Below are positions 37,901 through 49,900 of a stretch of DNA of 64,000 nt, piece by piece. The notes under the pieces were generated by a model. It was given only the letters and a program-made list of their open reading frames with translations. It ran no database searches and was not told the DNA's origin. Within the stretch, counting starts at the first letter, position 1; every line of letters starts with the position of its first letter. The DNA comes from Euptelea pleiosperma (Eukaryota > Streptophyta > Magnoliopsida > Ranunculales > Eupteleaceae), in the NCBI GenBank assembly GCA_035048495.1, contig CM068546.1, positions 33,870,674 through 33,934,673 of the forward strand, written 5' to 3'. The translations under genes and the position numbers were made by a program.

Positions 37901-40900
37901 TCACTGAATATTACAATGAAAAGACTGTACATGCCGAACATCAACACATATTGATACAGCTTCTGTTAGAGAAAATCTATTACTGTATTCTTCAGGGTCT
38001 ATTTGTAATTTCTTAATAACATAAAAGGAGATAGATAGTGTAGAGATACACACGATTCGCCCTTCTATTTTCTTCTTCTTCTTTCTCCAAGTAACAAACC
38101 CTAGGTAGGTAACCCTCCAAATAAAAAACCTCAAGTTTGTAACATGGTATTTAAGCATTAGATAGAGGGTTGTTGTTCATCAAGTTACTATTCATTGGAT
38201 TATTGTTCATCGGGGTACTATTCATCACACCTGCTGTTCTGTGGATCTAGGGCAGCCGAACCTGCTAGTTTGCAGTTCTAGGGCACCCCTCCAAAGGGGA
38301 TTGTAGTGCTTTAAAGAGGATTCTAGGGCAGTCGAAGTTGTTGGTTTGGGGTTCTAGGGCAGACGCAACCATCCAAAGGGGATTCTAGTGTTTCCACGCA
38401 ATTTTTGAGGCCGTTGCAGACTTAAGGTATGTTACTATGTTCTAAACAACCCGCGGTTGATGTTGGGTGCTGTTTTTTTGTGATTGGTGGTGATAGGTGT
38501 TATCAGATACGTATTTTAGACGTATTTCCTTGTAAAGGGTAGTTCCGTAAATACCCATCTTTTGTAATGTTCTCTCTATATAAATAAGAATTATGGAGTC
38601 ATGTGATCTAAGCAAATGACATCTTTCTCTTTTCTCTCCTCTTTCCTCTCTTCTTCCGATCTTTGTAACCCTAACCCTAAATCATCAATTCAACTTAGTA
38701 TCAAAGCTTAGATCAGAGATCAATCAAGGGGGCGATGACATCATCAAAGTCGTACGGCTGACGTCAGACAAGGTTCTCCATTTGAGCTGAAACTTCTCCA
38801 CCTAATAGAGTATGATTTTTACTCTCTTTTGGTGATTTTTGGATAATTTTTTGGGTTGATTTGGATAGTTTTTTTTTGCTCCATCTTCTCTTTTTTTTTC
38901 GAAAAAATCATTTTTTAACACGAACTGTGTTCTTGGATCCTTTGAGGACTTTTTTTGTGGGGCTTGTTGCTTCGATCTAACCCCCCTCATTATACCCTTC
39001 ATGTGGATACCACTCTTGTGTGGATCCATGGCATTTTGAAGTGTGTGGGAGGTTTAATACCCCCACTAGTTACCGTCGATGGCCATTTTTTGCCTTATTG
39101 GACTATCGGGTGGGCCTTCCACCTTCCCAACTCGGTTCCAGGACTCCTCCAATGATTTCTATTGGATCTATGAAGCTTCAATCCATGAAAGTGCTGCTGC
39201 CATGGCTCTTCGGTGTGAATAGCATTTTTCCAGCTACTTTTGATGCATTCTAGAGGTCTGATTGGGTATATATCGACCATTGGTTGTTATTTCGTGACTT
39301 CTGTGCTCGTGGATACCTCCAGTGTGGGTATTGTAGGGCTATTACAATCTCTCACTGTCCGTTGATTAGCTATGACTACACCATAGCCTATCCCGGATAT
39401 TCCCTCAGGGTCAAATGTGAGCAGGGAAGCCACCTCCAGAGGAGTTGGAGGGCCTATGATGCAACAGTTGGTCTATGAGAACCTGAGTGCAGATTACCTC
39501 CGTAAAGCTCAACATTGCTAATGGTTGTCCTTTTGATTCCCCAAAAGAAGCCAGCTCTTGGTCGAGGCCTTGTCTTCGAAAAAAATGGCCATATGAGAGT
39601 AGTCATATACTGATGCAGACTAGTAAGGTGCCAAGGATGATAGGAGATCTACTTCAGGGTATTGCACCTTTGTTGGGGCAACCTGGTTACTTGGTAGAGC
39701 AAGAAGCAGCCTGTAGTCGCTAGATCTAGTGCAGAGGCAGAGTTTAAGGCAATGGCCCATGGCTTATGTGAGATGCTCTGGTTGAAGATGTTGGATCCTG
39801 AACTAGGCTTCCCAGTCTCGGGGTCTGTGAGCTTGTACTGTGACAACCACGCCGCCATCAGCATTGCTCACAATCCAGTTCAGCATGATGATTAAGCCAA
39901 GCACATTGAAGTGGACCACCACTTCATCAGGGAAAAGATTGTATCTGGAGAAGTGTGTACTCCTTTTGTGAAGACGAATGAGCAAGTGGCTGATGTCTTC
40001 ATTAAAGGAGTTCCTAGTTGGTATATCCACCGGTGTCTATTCAAGTTAGGCATGAGAAATATCTATGCACCAACTTGAGGGGGAGTGCTATCAGATACGT
40101 ATTTCCTTGCAAAAGATAGTTCCGTAAATACCCATCTTTTGTAATGTTCTCTCCATATAAATAAGAATTAATCATCAATTCAACTATAGGGTCTGTGAAG
40201 ACCTGTGGTGTGGTGCTGATTTGTGTAAATCAACCATTGTTTTCGATCTTTGTGATCATTATATCATTGAACAGCATTGTAGTGAAGACGAGGAGTGACA
40301 GTACACCAGTGGATGCGTATTCGATGTTTAATCTGAACGCCTATTACAACTATGAAGTTGAGATGGCTCAAATTACTTTGAATGGTCCCAATTTGAGTGA
40401 TGTTCATTGGTGGAAATGGGAGAGTTAAATCAATGAGAGGGTTAAAGAATCTGAGGAGTCCACATATGAGAAGTAGGAAGCCAAAAATATGACTATAATG
40501 TCATGGCTTCTCCATTTTGTGCAATTGGAGATCGATAAAAGTTTTTGTTTCTCAGTACAGCCAAGGAGATATGGGATGCAGTGACGCAAACATATTCCCA
40601 AGAATTTTGCCAGGGTCTATCAGTAGAGACAAGATATATCACATCCCGTCAAGGGGAAAAGATGGATCACTAGAAGGCTTTTCAGCTCACTACAAGGCTT
40701 TTCAGCCTATGTGCCAAGAATATGTAGTTGCATACAAGCAAGAGGTAGAAATGACTCATATATTTGAGTTCTTGGCTGATTTGAGCCCACATTTGAGTTT
40801 GTCAGGCTTCATATTCTAAGTAGAGATAATGCAGGGGCATTTTCACACCGGGCTCAAGTAGGGCAGCCTGCGTAAATGGAGCACACTTGGGGTGGGATGG

Positions 40901-43900
40901 CCCGTGTGAAATGGGACCCACGAAGGAAGGTTCGACCGAGAGCCTGGATTTGGGCTATAAGATAAATGGATTTAATCTCACGCTACCAACAGTCGCGGCT
41001 TTTGGGGAGTATTGGTTAGATGTCCTGCATCAAAGTGGTATCAAAGCGGGAGGTCTCGTGTTCGAGACCCCTCACCTGGAGTAATTAATGCGGGGGCATT
41101 TTCACACCGGGCTCGAGTGGGGCAGCCTGCGTAAATGGGGCACACTCGGGGTGGGATGGCCCGTGTGAAATGGAACCCACGTAAGAGGGTTCGACCGAGA
41201 GCCAGGATTTGGGCTATGAGAAATGGATTTACCAGCAGTCGCGGCTTTTGAGGAGTATTGGTTAGATGTCCTGCATCAAGAGAGGTTCTTCCCTCCGTCA
41301 GTCAAGTATACGCAATGATTAGGAGGATAACAGGTGTACAACTAGGCAAACTCCAGATACTACCACACCCACAATTGAGAGGTCAGCCCTAGCTTCATCT
41401 AATGTGTCTAAAAGAGGAGGTTAGGATGGTTGGAAGAAACTTGATGATAAGGGTGGATAGGATGATTGAGACAAACTGAAATGCACTAATCGTGGTTAGA
41501 CTCGACACACACGAGAGACTTGTTGGGACTTGGTGGGTCGGCCAGCAAAATATTCCAAGCCTGGGCATCAGCAATATATATAGTTAACACACCAAGGGCT
41601 TTTCCGCAGTTCCAACAACCCCCAAGTAGTTAAGTCACTATTCCCACAGCTAGGTTATGTCAGATGATGTCTCAGTTGGAGAGTGGGTCCTCTACGGCAT
41701 TTGCCTAGTCAGTTATCAATGCATGTACTAATCAGGTTACTTGCTTCTCTTCCACCTCCCCATCATGGATCATTGGCTTCTGACCACATAACAGGTATGT
41801 CCTTGTTTTCTACCTATTCTATATTATCTAGTAGAGCAAGGAAAGGGGGAAATTAAGGCACTTCCTAATATTTCCCTCTCGAATGTTCTTCATGTCCCTA
41901 ATTTGTCTGTAAATTTATTGTCTGTTAATGGTCTCATCATGAAACTTAATTGTAATGTTACCTTTTTCCCTACTTCATTATGGTTTTCAAGACTTAAACT
42001 CGAGGACATTGGCAGTGGTCGTGAAGTCAATGGGTCATATCTCTTAAGGACGCGGCTTCAACAGGTGTTGCGTACTAGTCCATTAATTATAGTAGTAAAA
42101 AAGACCTAGTGATGCGTTATATCGTCTAAGTCATTTGTGTTTTCAGTCTTTATGTCACTTATTTCCCACTTTATCTGTTTCTTCGCCTTTGGATTTTCAT
42201 TGTGAAGTGTCTCAAATTGCTAAACATTGCCGTACTTGTTTTCCATTAATAAAAATTAATCTAATGTACCTTTTGCTCTTATTCATTATGATGTGTTGGT
42301 TCTTGCACCTATTAATTAGATGTTCGGTATCATTATTTTGTAATCTTTGTGGATGATTTTACTCATGTTACTTGGGTGTATCTTATGAAATCAAAGATGA
42401 AGTGTTTCAAATTTTTATAAAATTTTGCACTCAATTTGACACATCCCTGAAGAGTTTACGTTCTAATAATGTGGGTGAATACAAAGACTCTGATCCCCAA
42501 TCATATTTTGCTGAATACATGATGCCAAATGGAGCATCAGATCAGTTGTGCTAGAACGCCTCAACAAAATGTTGTTGTTGAAAGAAAACTTCACCACATT
42601 CTTGAGGTTGGTCGGATCCTACTGTTCATTAGGAATGTTCCCAAACCTTTTTGGTCTGAAGTTGTTCTTACTGCTTCATATCTGATTAATCGTGTGTCTT
42701 CTCAAGTTTTAAGCTACAAAACCCCTTTTGAGTTACTTTGCCCTGGTCAAGCTCTCTTTTCTATTCCCCACAAACTCTTTGAACGTGTTTGCTTTGTTCA
42801 TATACATCGTGGTGACCAATCCAAACTTGATCCCAAGGCACTTAAGTGCATCTTTCTTAGGTACCCATCATCCCCGAAAAGGTTGTGTGTTACCATCTAG
42901 AGTCAAGGAAGAGATTTGTCTCCATGGATGTGACATTCTTTGAGTCCATTTCGTTCTTTTCGTCTAGACAAACCTCTCTTCATGGGAAGGGGAGTAATAA
43001 AGCAAGCTTCCGACTCTTCCTGTGTTGCTATATGTCTTGAATCTTGATATTGTTATTACTTCACAAGCGGTGCAAGTACACAAATCACTAACGATAAGGA
43101 TTACTCAAAGGTGTATACGAGGAGAGATAACCCTCCAGCTGATCTCCACTGCCAATAGTTCACTCTGATTCAGGTAATGATATGTTTTATGCGTCTCTAG
43201 ATTCCAATGACTCATTGGCCTCTTCTTCCTCTTATAGACTCCCTAGTCTCTTCTTCTTCCTCCTCCACTAGCTTCCCTTCTACCCTTAAACTGGATATGT
43301 TATTATTCCTCTTCCTAACATTAGCAATCTAGAGAAAAAAAATTGGTATTACTATCTCCTTCCTTTAACCATCTAACCCTAGGTTTTTGCCGCCAACTCA
43401 TCTCTTCCAAACAAGCCCATTTGATGTAATCCTTCTTAGCTTCTACTCTCCTCCACTTCTCATCGGATAACACCCCACCTTCTTCTATAGTATCAATAGC
43501 AGCAATCTCTTCCAAAAGCTCACCCAATTTCTTGTCCACCCTTCCAAAAACATCTCTATTACACTCCTTTTAGTTTAGGGCCCGTTTAGCAACACTGAAA
43601 TAAGTTGTTTTTTTGTTTCCAAAAGCAAAAAAGTTGAAAACATTGTTTGGGTACCCATTTTGGTTTTGCTTCTCAAAAGTCAAAAACTTAAACTTGCTTT
43701 TTGTGGAAGCAAAAAAAAATTGCTTCTTGCTTCCGGTGGTAGCAAAAGCTAAAAAACATTTGTGAAACCGACACTTCTAATTTTAAGTGAATCTTTCCAA
43801 ATGCCAATTTAATCATTGGCTCAAATACAAAGAATTTTTGTTTACATCACAGTCCTCCCCATCTTTGACGATTAGGAGTTCTCTCATTCTCTTTCCTCTC

Positions 43901-46900
43901 TCCATCTCTTCAACCGTGAGGTGGTATCATCTCTTCGACTCCATCCACTATGAGAAGGCCCGTCTCTCTCTCTCTCTCTAGCATTCATTCTTTCTTTCCA
44001 AGGAATTTGTGTTTTGGTTCTATTGACTAAACTCACATTATGAAGTGTAGATAGCAAACATCTTATGAAGGGAGAAAAGGCAGGGATGGTTTGCTGAGGA
44101 ACAGGTTAGCAGACCATCTATTTTTTTAAATAAGAACCATAAAATGACGCACCTGATGCGTCATTTATTACCGACCATATATAATTTAAAATTTTTGACA
44201 AAAACCAACATATGTGATATTGGTTTATGATCTTCATTAATGGTTTATTAGAATATAACATGTCCTTCCCATCTTTGACGATTAGGAGTTCTCTCATTCT
44301 CTTTCCTCTCTCCATCTCTACAACCGTGAGGTGGTATCATTTCTTTGACCCCATCCACTGTGAGACGGTCCGTCTCTCTCTCTCTAGCATTCATTCTTTC
44401 TTTCCAAGGAATTTGTGTTTTGGTTCTATAGACTAAAACTTCACATTATGAAGTGTAGATAGCAAACATCTTGTGAAGGGAGAAAAGGCAGGGATGGTTT
44501 GCTGAGGAGTAGGTCAGCAGACCATCTTTTTTTTTTTTAAATAATAATCATAAAATGACGCACCTGATGCATCATTTATTACCGACCATTTATAATTTAA
44601 AATTTTTGACAAAAACCAACATATGTGATATTGGTTTTATGATCTTCATTAATGGTTTATTAGAATATAATATGTACATAAAATTATAAGAAAATGACTT
44701 TTTGACTTAATTCATGACTAACTTATTGACTTATAAGTCAGTGTTTCACCAAACAAACTTTTGCTTCCAGATAGCAACTTTTAAATTCAGCAACTTAATT
44801 TAGTAGCTATTGTTTGCTTCCACTGGTTTGCCAAACGGGCCCTTACCCTTTCAAAGCTTTCAACTTCCTTCTAAAGACAGTACCTGCCTTTCACAAAAAC
44901 TCAAATGACTTCCACCAATCCTCCACCATCCCATGAAGCCACATGTTCTCAAACCTAAAAGGAGAGGGACGTCTTCAAATAATCCTACACCCTAACAACA
45001 CTAGGTTATGATCTAATGCAAGTTTGAGGAGAACCTCTTAGGAAATATCAGAACACAACCTAGCCCAATCATCAGTAACCAAGAATTTGTCTAACCTAGA
45101 CATAGATGGCCTTTCTTGGTTGTAACACCACCTGAAGCTTGGCCCCTTAAGAGGAAGATCCATCAAACAGTGTCTTCCCACGAAGTTATCGAACTCCTTT
45201 ATATACTTCGTCACCTGATTGCCGCCCCTTTTCTCATACGAGAACCGGATTACATTGAAGTCAACACCCGCACATTAAGGAAAGGTCCACCTACCTCGAA
45301 TGATATCAAGTTCCTTCCAGAAATTCTCACTAATTTTTTTATTAGATGGGCCATACACTCCCGTAATAATCCACCCCTGATGATCTTCAATGCATCTACA
45401 TACCACAGAAACTAAAAATTCCCTACAATGGAATTCACCACTTGGACTATTCCAATCCAGCAAAATGTCTCACGTTGATCCCTTTGCAAGCAACACAAAC
45501 CATCTGCAATCATTATTTCCCCAAATATCCTCCACCGTCCTATCATTCATAACTTCCAACTTAGTTTCTTGAAAACCCACCACATCCGCTTTCCACTTCT
45601 AGAGAACCCTCTTACAAACCACCATTCTTTCTAACCCTCCCAACCCCCTCACATTCCAAGAGAGTGAGTTCAAATTCATAAGAATAGATCAACTCCCCAC
45701 CCACCCCTCCCCTTCCCCCGGCTTCCTCTACCCCCCACCACTTCTGTCATGTGGCTCAACTCCAACAAGTTGTGTATCTCCCTTAAGAGCTTCACTCTTC
45801 TCTTAACAGGACTACCACTAGGTTTGGAACCACAGGCAATCTGACCCTGTTGTTCGAGTTGATCCTGCAAATCCTTTTGCTCCAGTTGCCCCTGTTCTAA
45901 ATCAATCTCTACTAATTCCAGTCCCAAAGAAGCTGACGATATCCCCTCAACGGGACTTAAGTCTTTTTGTACACCCAGAACCTTATTGTCTGAGTTTCCA
46001 CCCTTTTCTAAACGGAGTTGCATCTGATTTAACTCAATCTTGAACAACCTTTGGACCTCCTTCTCATGCTCATTGTCAGATAGACGCAAAACAAAATTAC
46101 GTATTCCATCAATTTATTAAGGACCCATCCAGACACCACTAGGTTTGCTAGTGCCTCTTCATCCTCTTTACTACCTTCTACCGACTCAAAACCTAAGAAG
46201 CTTATAATATCAGAGCTTGTACAAACACTTGTATCCAGCAACAGCACCTCTTCCTCTCCAACTAGCTTATTCCGTTCTTGCTCATCCACTTGGTCCACGA
46301 AACTAATCCTCTTTTCCCCTCTATATTTTTGGAATATAGCATCGTTGGTATCGTGCAAATTGGCTTGATTTCGGCAAGATGACTCTCCTCTACTTCCCTC
46401 GTCACTATCCAAGCCATGATTTCCCCCCTTCGCACTAATCCAACAAAATTCCGAAGAACATGGAATCGAGGGGTTCTCCTCCACCACAACGATCCTAAGC
46501 CTTTCCTCCACCTGGATTCGACTTCAGACTTCTCATGCTTTGTGTTCGCCTCTGTAACACCCGAATACGGTAGCTCCCGTCAACGTGAGCTCACCTTTAA
46601 AAAGAAGAGGATCATACGCCCCCTCTCTTCGTCTGGTAACGTAGGAGTTGTTGGGCGGTCTATTAACTTCTTCAACCACCCCTTTGCATTTTCCTATAAT
46701 TGCCTACGAGTCCTAACATCCTAAAATTTAGTCCGTGCTCCACCATCTCCATGTATGTAAATACCCTTCTTAGTATACCCAATATCAACCAATAACAGAG
46801 GAAAGAGCTTGGTGTACACACAATAGACCTTCAAAGTTTCAAACACCAAATAACAGAGCTTCACAAGGGTTTACAAACCGAAACAAACCAAAAAAAAAGC

Positions 46901-49900
46901 ACAAAAGTCGTTGAAAGTAGCTCGGAGAGGAAGTTCCAACCCCCAATGCATCAAAAACCTCACGAATCAACGTAAATCAACAAAAAATGGGTCCTACAAA
47001 GGTTACCAACACAACGAGCCCAAAAGGGGCAAAACATGGGGCGGTAACTTTTAGGTGGAGTTTCATCTCCCAAAGCTTTGATTCTTCACAAAACTTGATG
47101 GGGTTGGTTTTGATAGGTTGTAAATTATGTGGGTGGCCAAACACAAGGAGCAAACATACCCAAAAAAAGGCTACACAGATCAGGGAATCGAAGAGAGTAA
47201 AAAATGAATTTCTCACCATAAATGGAGAAAACTGAGCGAAAGTCCATCGAGATGACTCCGAAAAAATCCCAAAAAAATCGATCTCCATCAGGTAGAACCC
47301 ATTTCAAATCGCGGGAGCAGCATCTTCGTACAACTATTGATGTCAGCACTCCCCTAGATGTCCTCTAAGTTGTTCTCCTTCAGGTGCTGGCTCTGATACC
47401 AAGTTGAATCTGAGATTTGAAGCTAGGGTTTGGTAGAGAGAAGAGAGAAGGAGAGAAGAGAGAAAAGGAGAGCATGTGTAACCCAAATGACTCCAAACTT
47501 CTTATTTATGTATACTTTATATGGACAAGTATGCCCTTACAATAGAAAGGGGGCCCTTATAACATAAAGGGTACAACCTAACAACAGAACACTCGTTGGT
47601 TGTCCCCACACGGGATGAGATGAATGGGAGAAGAGTTGCCCGAAATCTCTGCTAATGCTACCTCAATATCCTCTCATGGTTGCTTGTTCTCCTTGACTTC
47701 ACATATCAAAGCATAAAGCCATGCTCCAATAACCAAAAAACCCATAAGCAGATCCTCCATAGCTCTATTCTATTACCTTCTGACAACCGCAGATAAGTAC
47801 TCCGGTGACAAGAGGCACATCCTCAGCCAGCTAGGATGATGGGATACGATAATGCAACCCAACCATAAGGAGTCGAAGAATCCCTGAAAGAGCTTCGGCC
47901 TCAGACATCCAACCTCCTTTGACTGGACCTCCGGAAAACAAAAGAAGTGGTTCCTACCTCTCGAGGTAAACTCCATTACCCTCAAGGATCTACCCCTCCC
48001 ATTAGATTTATCTACCATCAAGTAGGTTCTGCCATGGCTTACCAATCTTCTCCAGAAACCATTGTTCTCTGAACAACGAATAGCTTCCAACACAGAGCTC
48101 ATCAACCACCGAATAGCTTCCAATACTTGCATATCGATGATAATATCTCCAATCTTTATGCACAGTCCTTTCTTCAAAAGCAATTTCATATCGATACACC
48201 CTCCAATTACCTCTTTCCACATAACCGAGAAACAATAAGGCCAGGATCCCCCAAAGTCCGCCCAACTTCACCACATTCTAAGAAAAATCCAACATACACC
48301 AAAAAGCATAACAAAACCAGCTAATTATTTCCTTCCACATGCCCCAGGAACAGCAACTCCAGATTCCCCAAAGTGCCTCCAAGTTCGCCATATCATTGCG
48401 CAAAAATCCAACATTCACCAAAAAGCTTAGGAAAATAATCCAATATCCATCTAACTACAAAGAAGTGCATGAACGACTGTCAACAATCACCTCTGCCGCC
48501 TTGGACATCGCACACTCAAGATAGGAAACTTCCTCTGTTGTAGATTACTGAACCTGTGCAGTTTTTTTATAAGTAAATAAAACCTCTACTCTGGGAGGAA
48601 TTGGGGCAACCACACATCATCAACACGTGAAAGAGAACCTGCCTTCAAAGGTCAGAATCCAAAGAAGGATCTAATAGAAAATAAGCCCTCTCCCCCACTA
48701 CCAAGCCGTTTCCTACAGAAACAGTCTTTCTCAAGCCTAACCAACAGCACTCCAAAAGAGGATCCATCTTTTCCAATAAATTTCTTCGAAAGCAGACTCC
48801 CAAACTACCTTATCTCCATCTACTTCACCATGCTACATATTTTAAGTTCCCTCTTAGTGTCTGTCCTGTAAAGATCAAGAAACAAGTGAATATGTGTCCT
48901 TCCCAAAAAGAAGTTCTCGCAAAATGCAGTTTACCTCCTTCCCTACTGTGAACTACTCATTTCCTACACTATTATACTATTTTGTATATAGATCCCACAT
49001 GCTGGGAAAAAATGTTCTTACTCTGGAACTATGATTTGCCATGAACTTGAGAAGTTCTAATTTACAAAAATTAAATTACCGTCTTCCTTAGTTTGAAACC
49101 AAAAGCAGCACTGCAAGCCAAAACCCTTTAATACCTCTGTACTTGTCTGAGATAAGAGTTTTGTGCTACCTCGGTCATTTTATATGTATGCAGGTATGCA
49201 AATTCTGTTGTGCGGATCAGTTCGCTGTTAATCCAGATATAGAACACATGTATAAAAGTTCTCTAGTGTATATTTGTTCTTAATAAATCATTTCTTATAT
49301 AATTTCTCTAGTGCATGTGCTGCCTCAGTCAATTTACAATACAAAGGTATGCAAATTCATTTGTATGGATCAGTTCACTGTTAACCCAGACATAGAACCC
49401 AGCATATAAGTTCCCTAGTGTATGTCTGTTCTTAAGAAATCATTTCTTATAAATTTATTAGTTTTTTTATCAAATCGAGAAAAAAATCAACTGCAAATAA
49501 TGTTGAACAAGGCAAAAATAATGAAACAAATTGCAAAGAAAATGGATTTCTTCATGAGTCCAAAAGAGAAACAAATAATTGCTCACAGCACCTATCAATT
49601 TAGAGCACAATAGAGTTCAAAGACCATAGTAGTTGTATTTCCTGTTCATTAGGGCCTGTCTTGTTGCAACAGCAACTCTATTCGAATAGAGTTATGGAGT
49701 CATTCGAGCTATTACCATGTTTGACTTGAGAGGGATTATGGAGGTAGATAGCATCCTCTTCCCATAGGCACGTTGCTGTGCATTTTGAGGGAAAAGTGCA
49801 TCCACTGAAAAGGATGGTTTGGAATTATGCCCCAGTAACTCAATTGGAATAGAGTTATCGCTGCAACCAAACATCCCCTTAATGTTTTTCACTGCCACGA

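Larger units (their letters stand above)
37964..43240 (+). mobile_element. degenerate Ty1/copia retrotransposon, interrupted by two later insertions
   Basis: 5' LTR 37964-38144 (TGTTAGAGAAAATC...GTTTGTAACA) is followed by a primer site TGGTATTTAAGC at 38145-38156. Gag-like coding with stops runs about 40260-40826 ([33 protein letters not shown]) and resumes at 41280 ([13 protein letters not shown]). A GAG-pre-integrase region ([14 protein letters not shown]) follows near 41890. The integrase end is at 42370-42900 ([39 protein letters not shown]). A serine-rich linker fades out near 43240. Reverse transcriptase, RNase H and the 3' LTR of this copy are missing. Many stops and frameshifts; inactive. 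It lies in SNF4 intron 7, antisense to the gene. Confidence 0.85.
43241..48860 (-). mobile_element. L1-type LINE, disrupted, with two nested insertions
   Basis: The minus strand carries, from 48860 downwards, an ORF1 (DUF4283-like) region ([19 protein letters not shown] near 48750; [20 protein letters not shown] near 47950), ORF1 tail sequence at 45676-46511, the ORF2 endonuclease ([20 protein letters not shown] and [16 protein letters not shown] near 45600; [12 protein letters not shown] near 45360), and the endonuclease-RT linker ([33 protein letters not shown] near 43350). The reverse transcriptase core and 3' end are missing where it meets the copia near 43240. Stops and frameshifts abound. 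It lies sense to SNF4 within intron 7. Confidence 0.85.

Noticed and set aside
38955..39253. Open frames in the left half of copia B
   Set aside because: They are neither copia gag nor any family I recognise and overlap in different frames; treated as non-coding element interior.
40827..41278. Direct tandem units considered as a CRISPR-like or satellite array
   Set aside because: Only two units, 259 bp period, in a eukaryotic retrotransposon with tRNA-like boxes.
42372..42900. Integrase-like frames considered as an active copia gene
   Set aside because: Stops and frame changes separate the pieces, RT and 3' LTR are missing, and a second element is nested inside.
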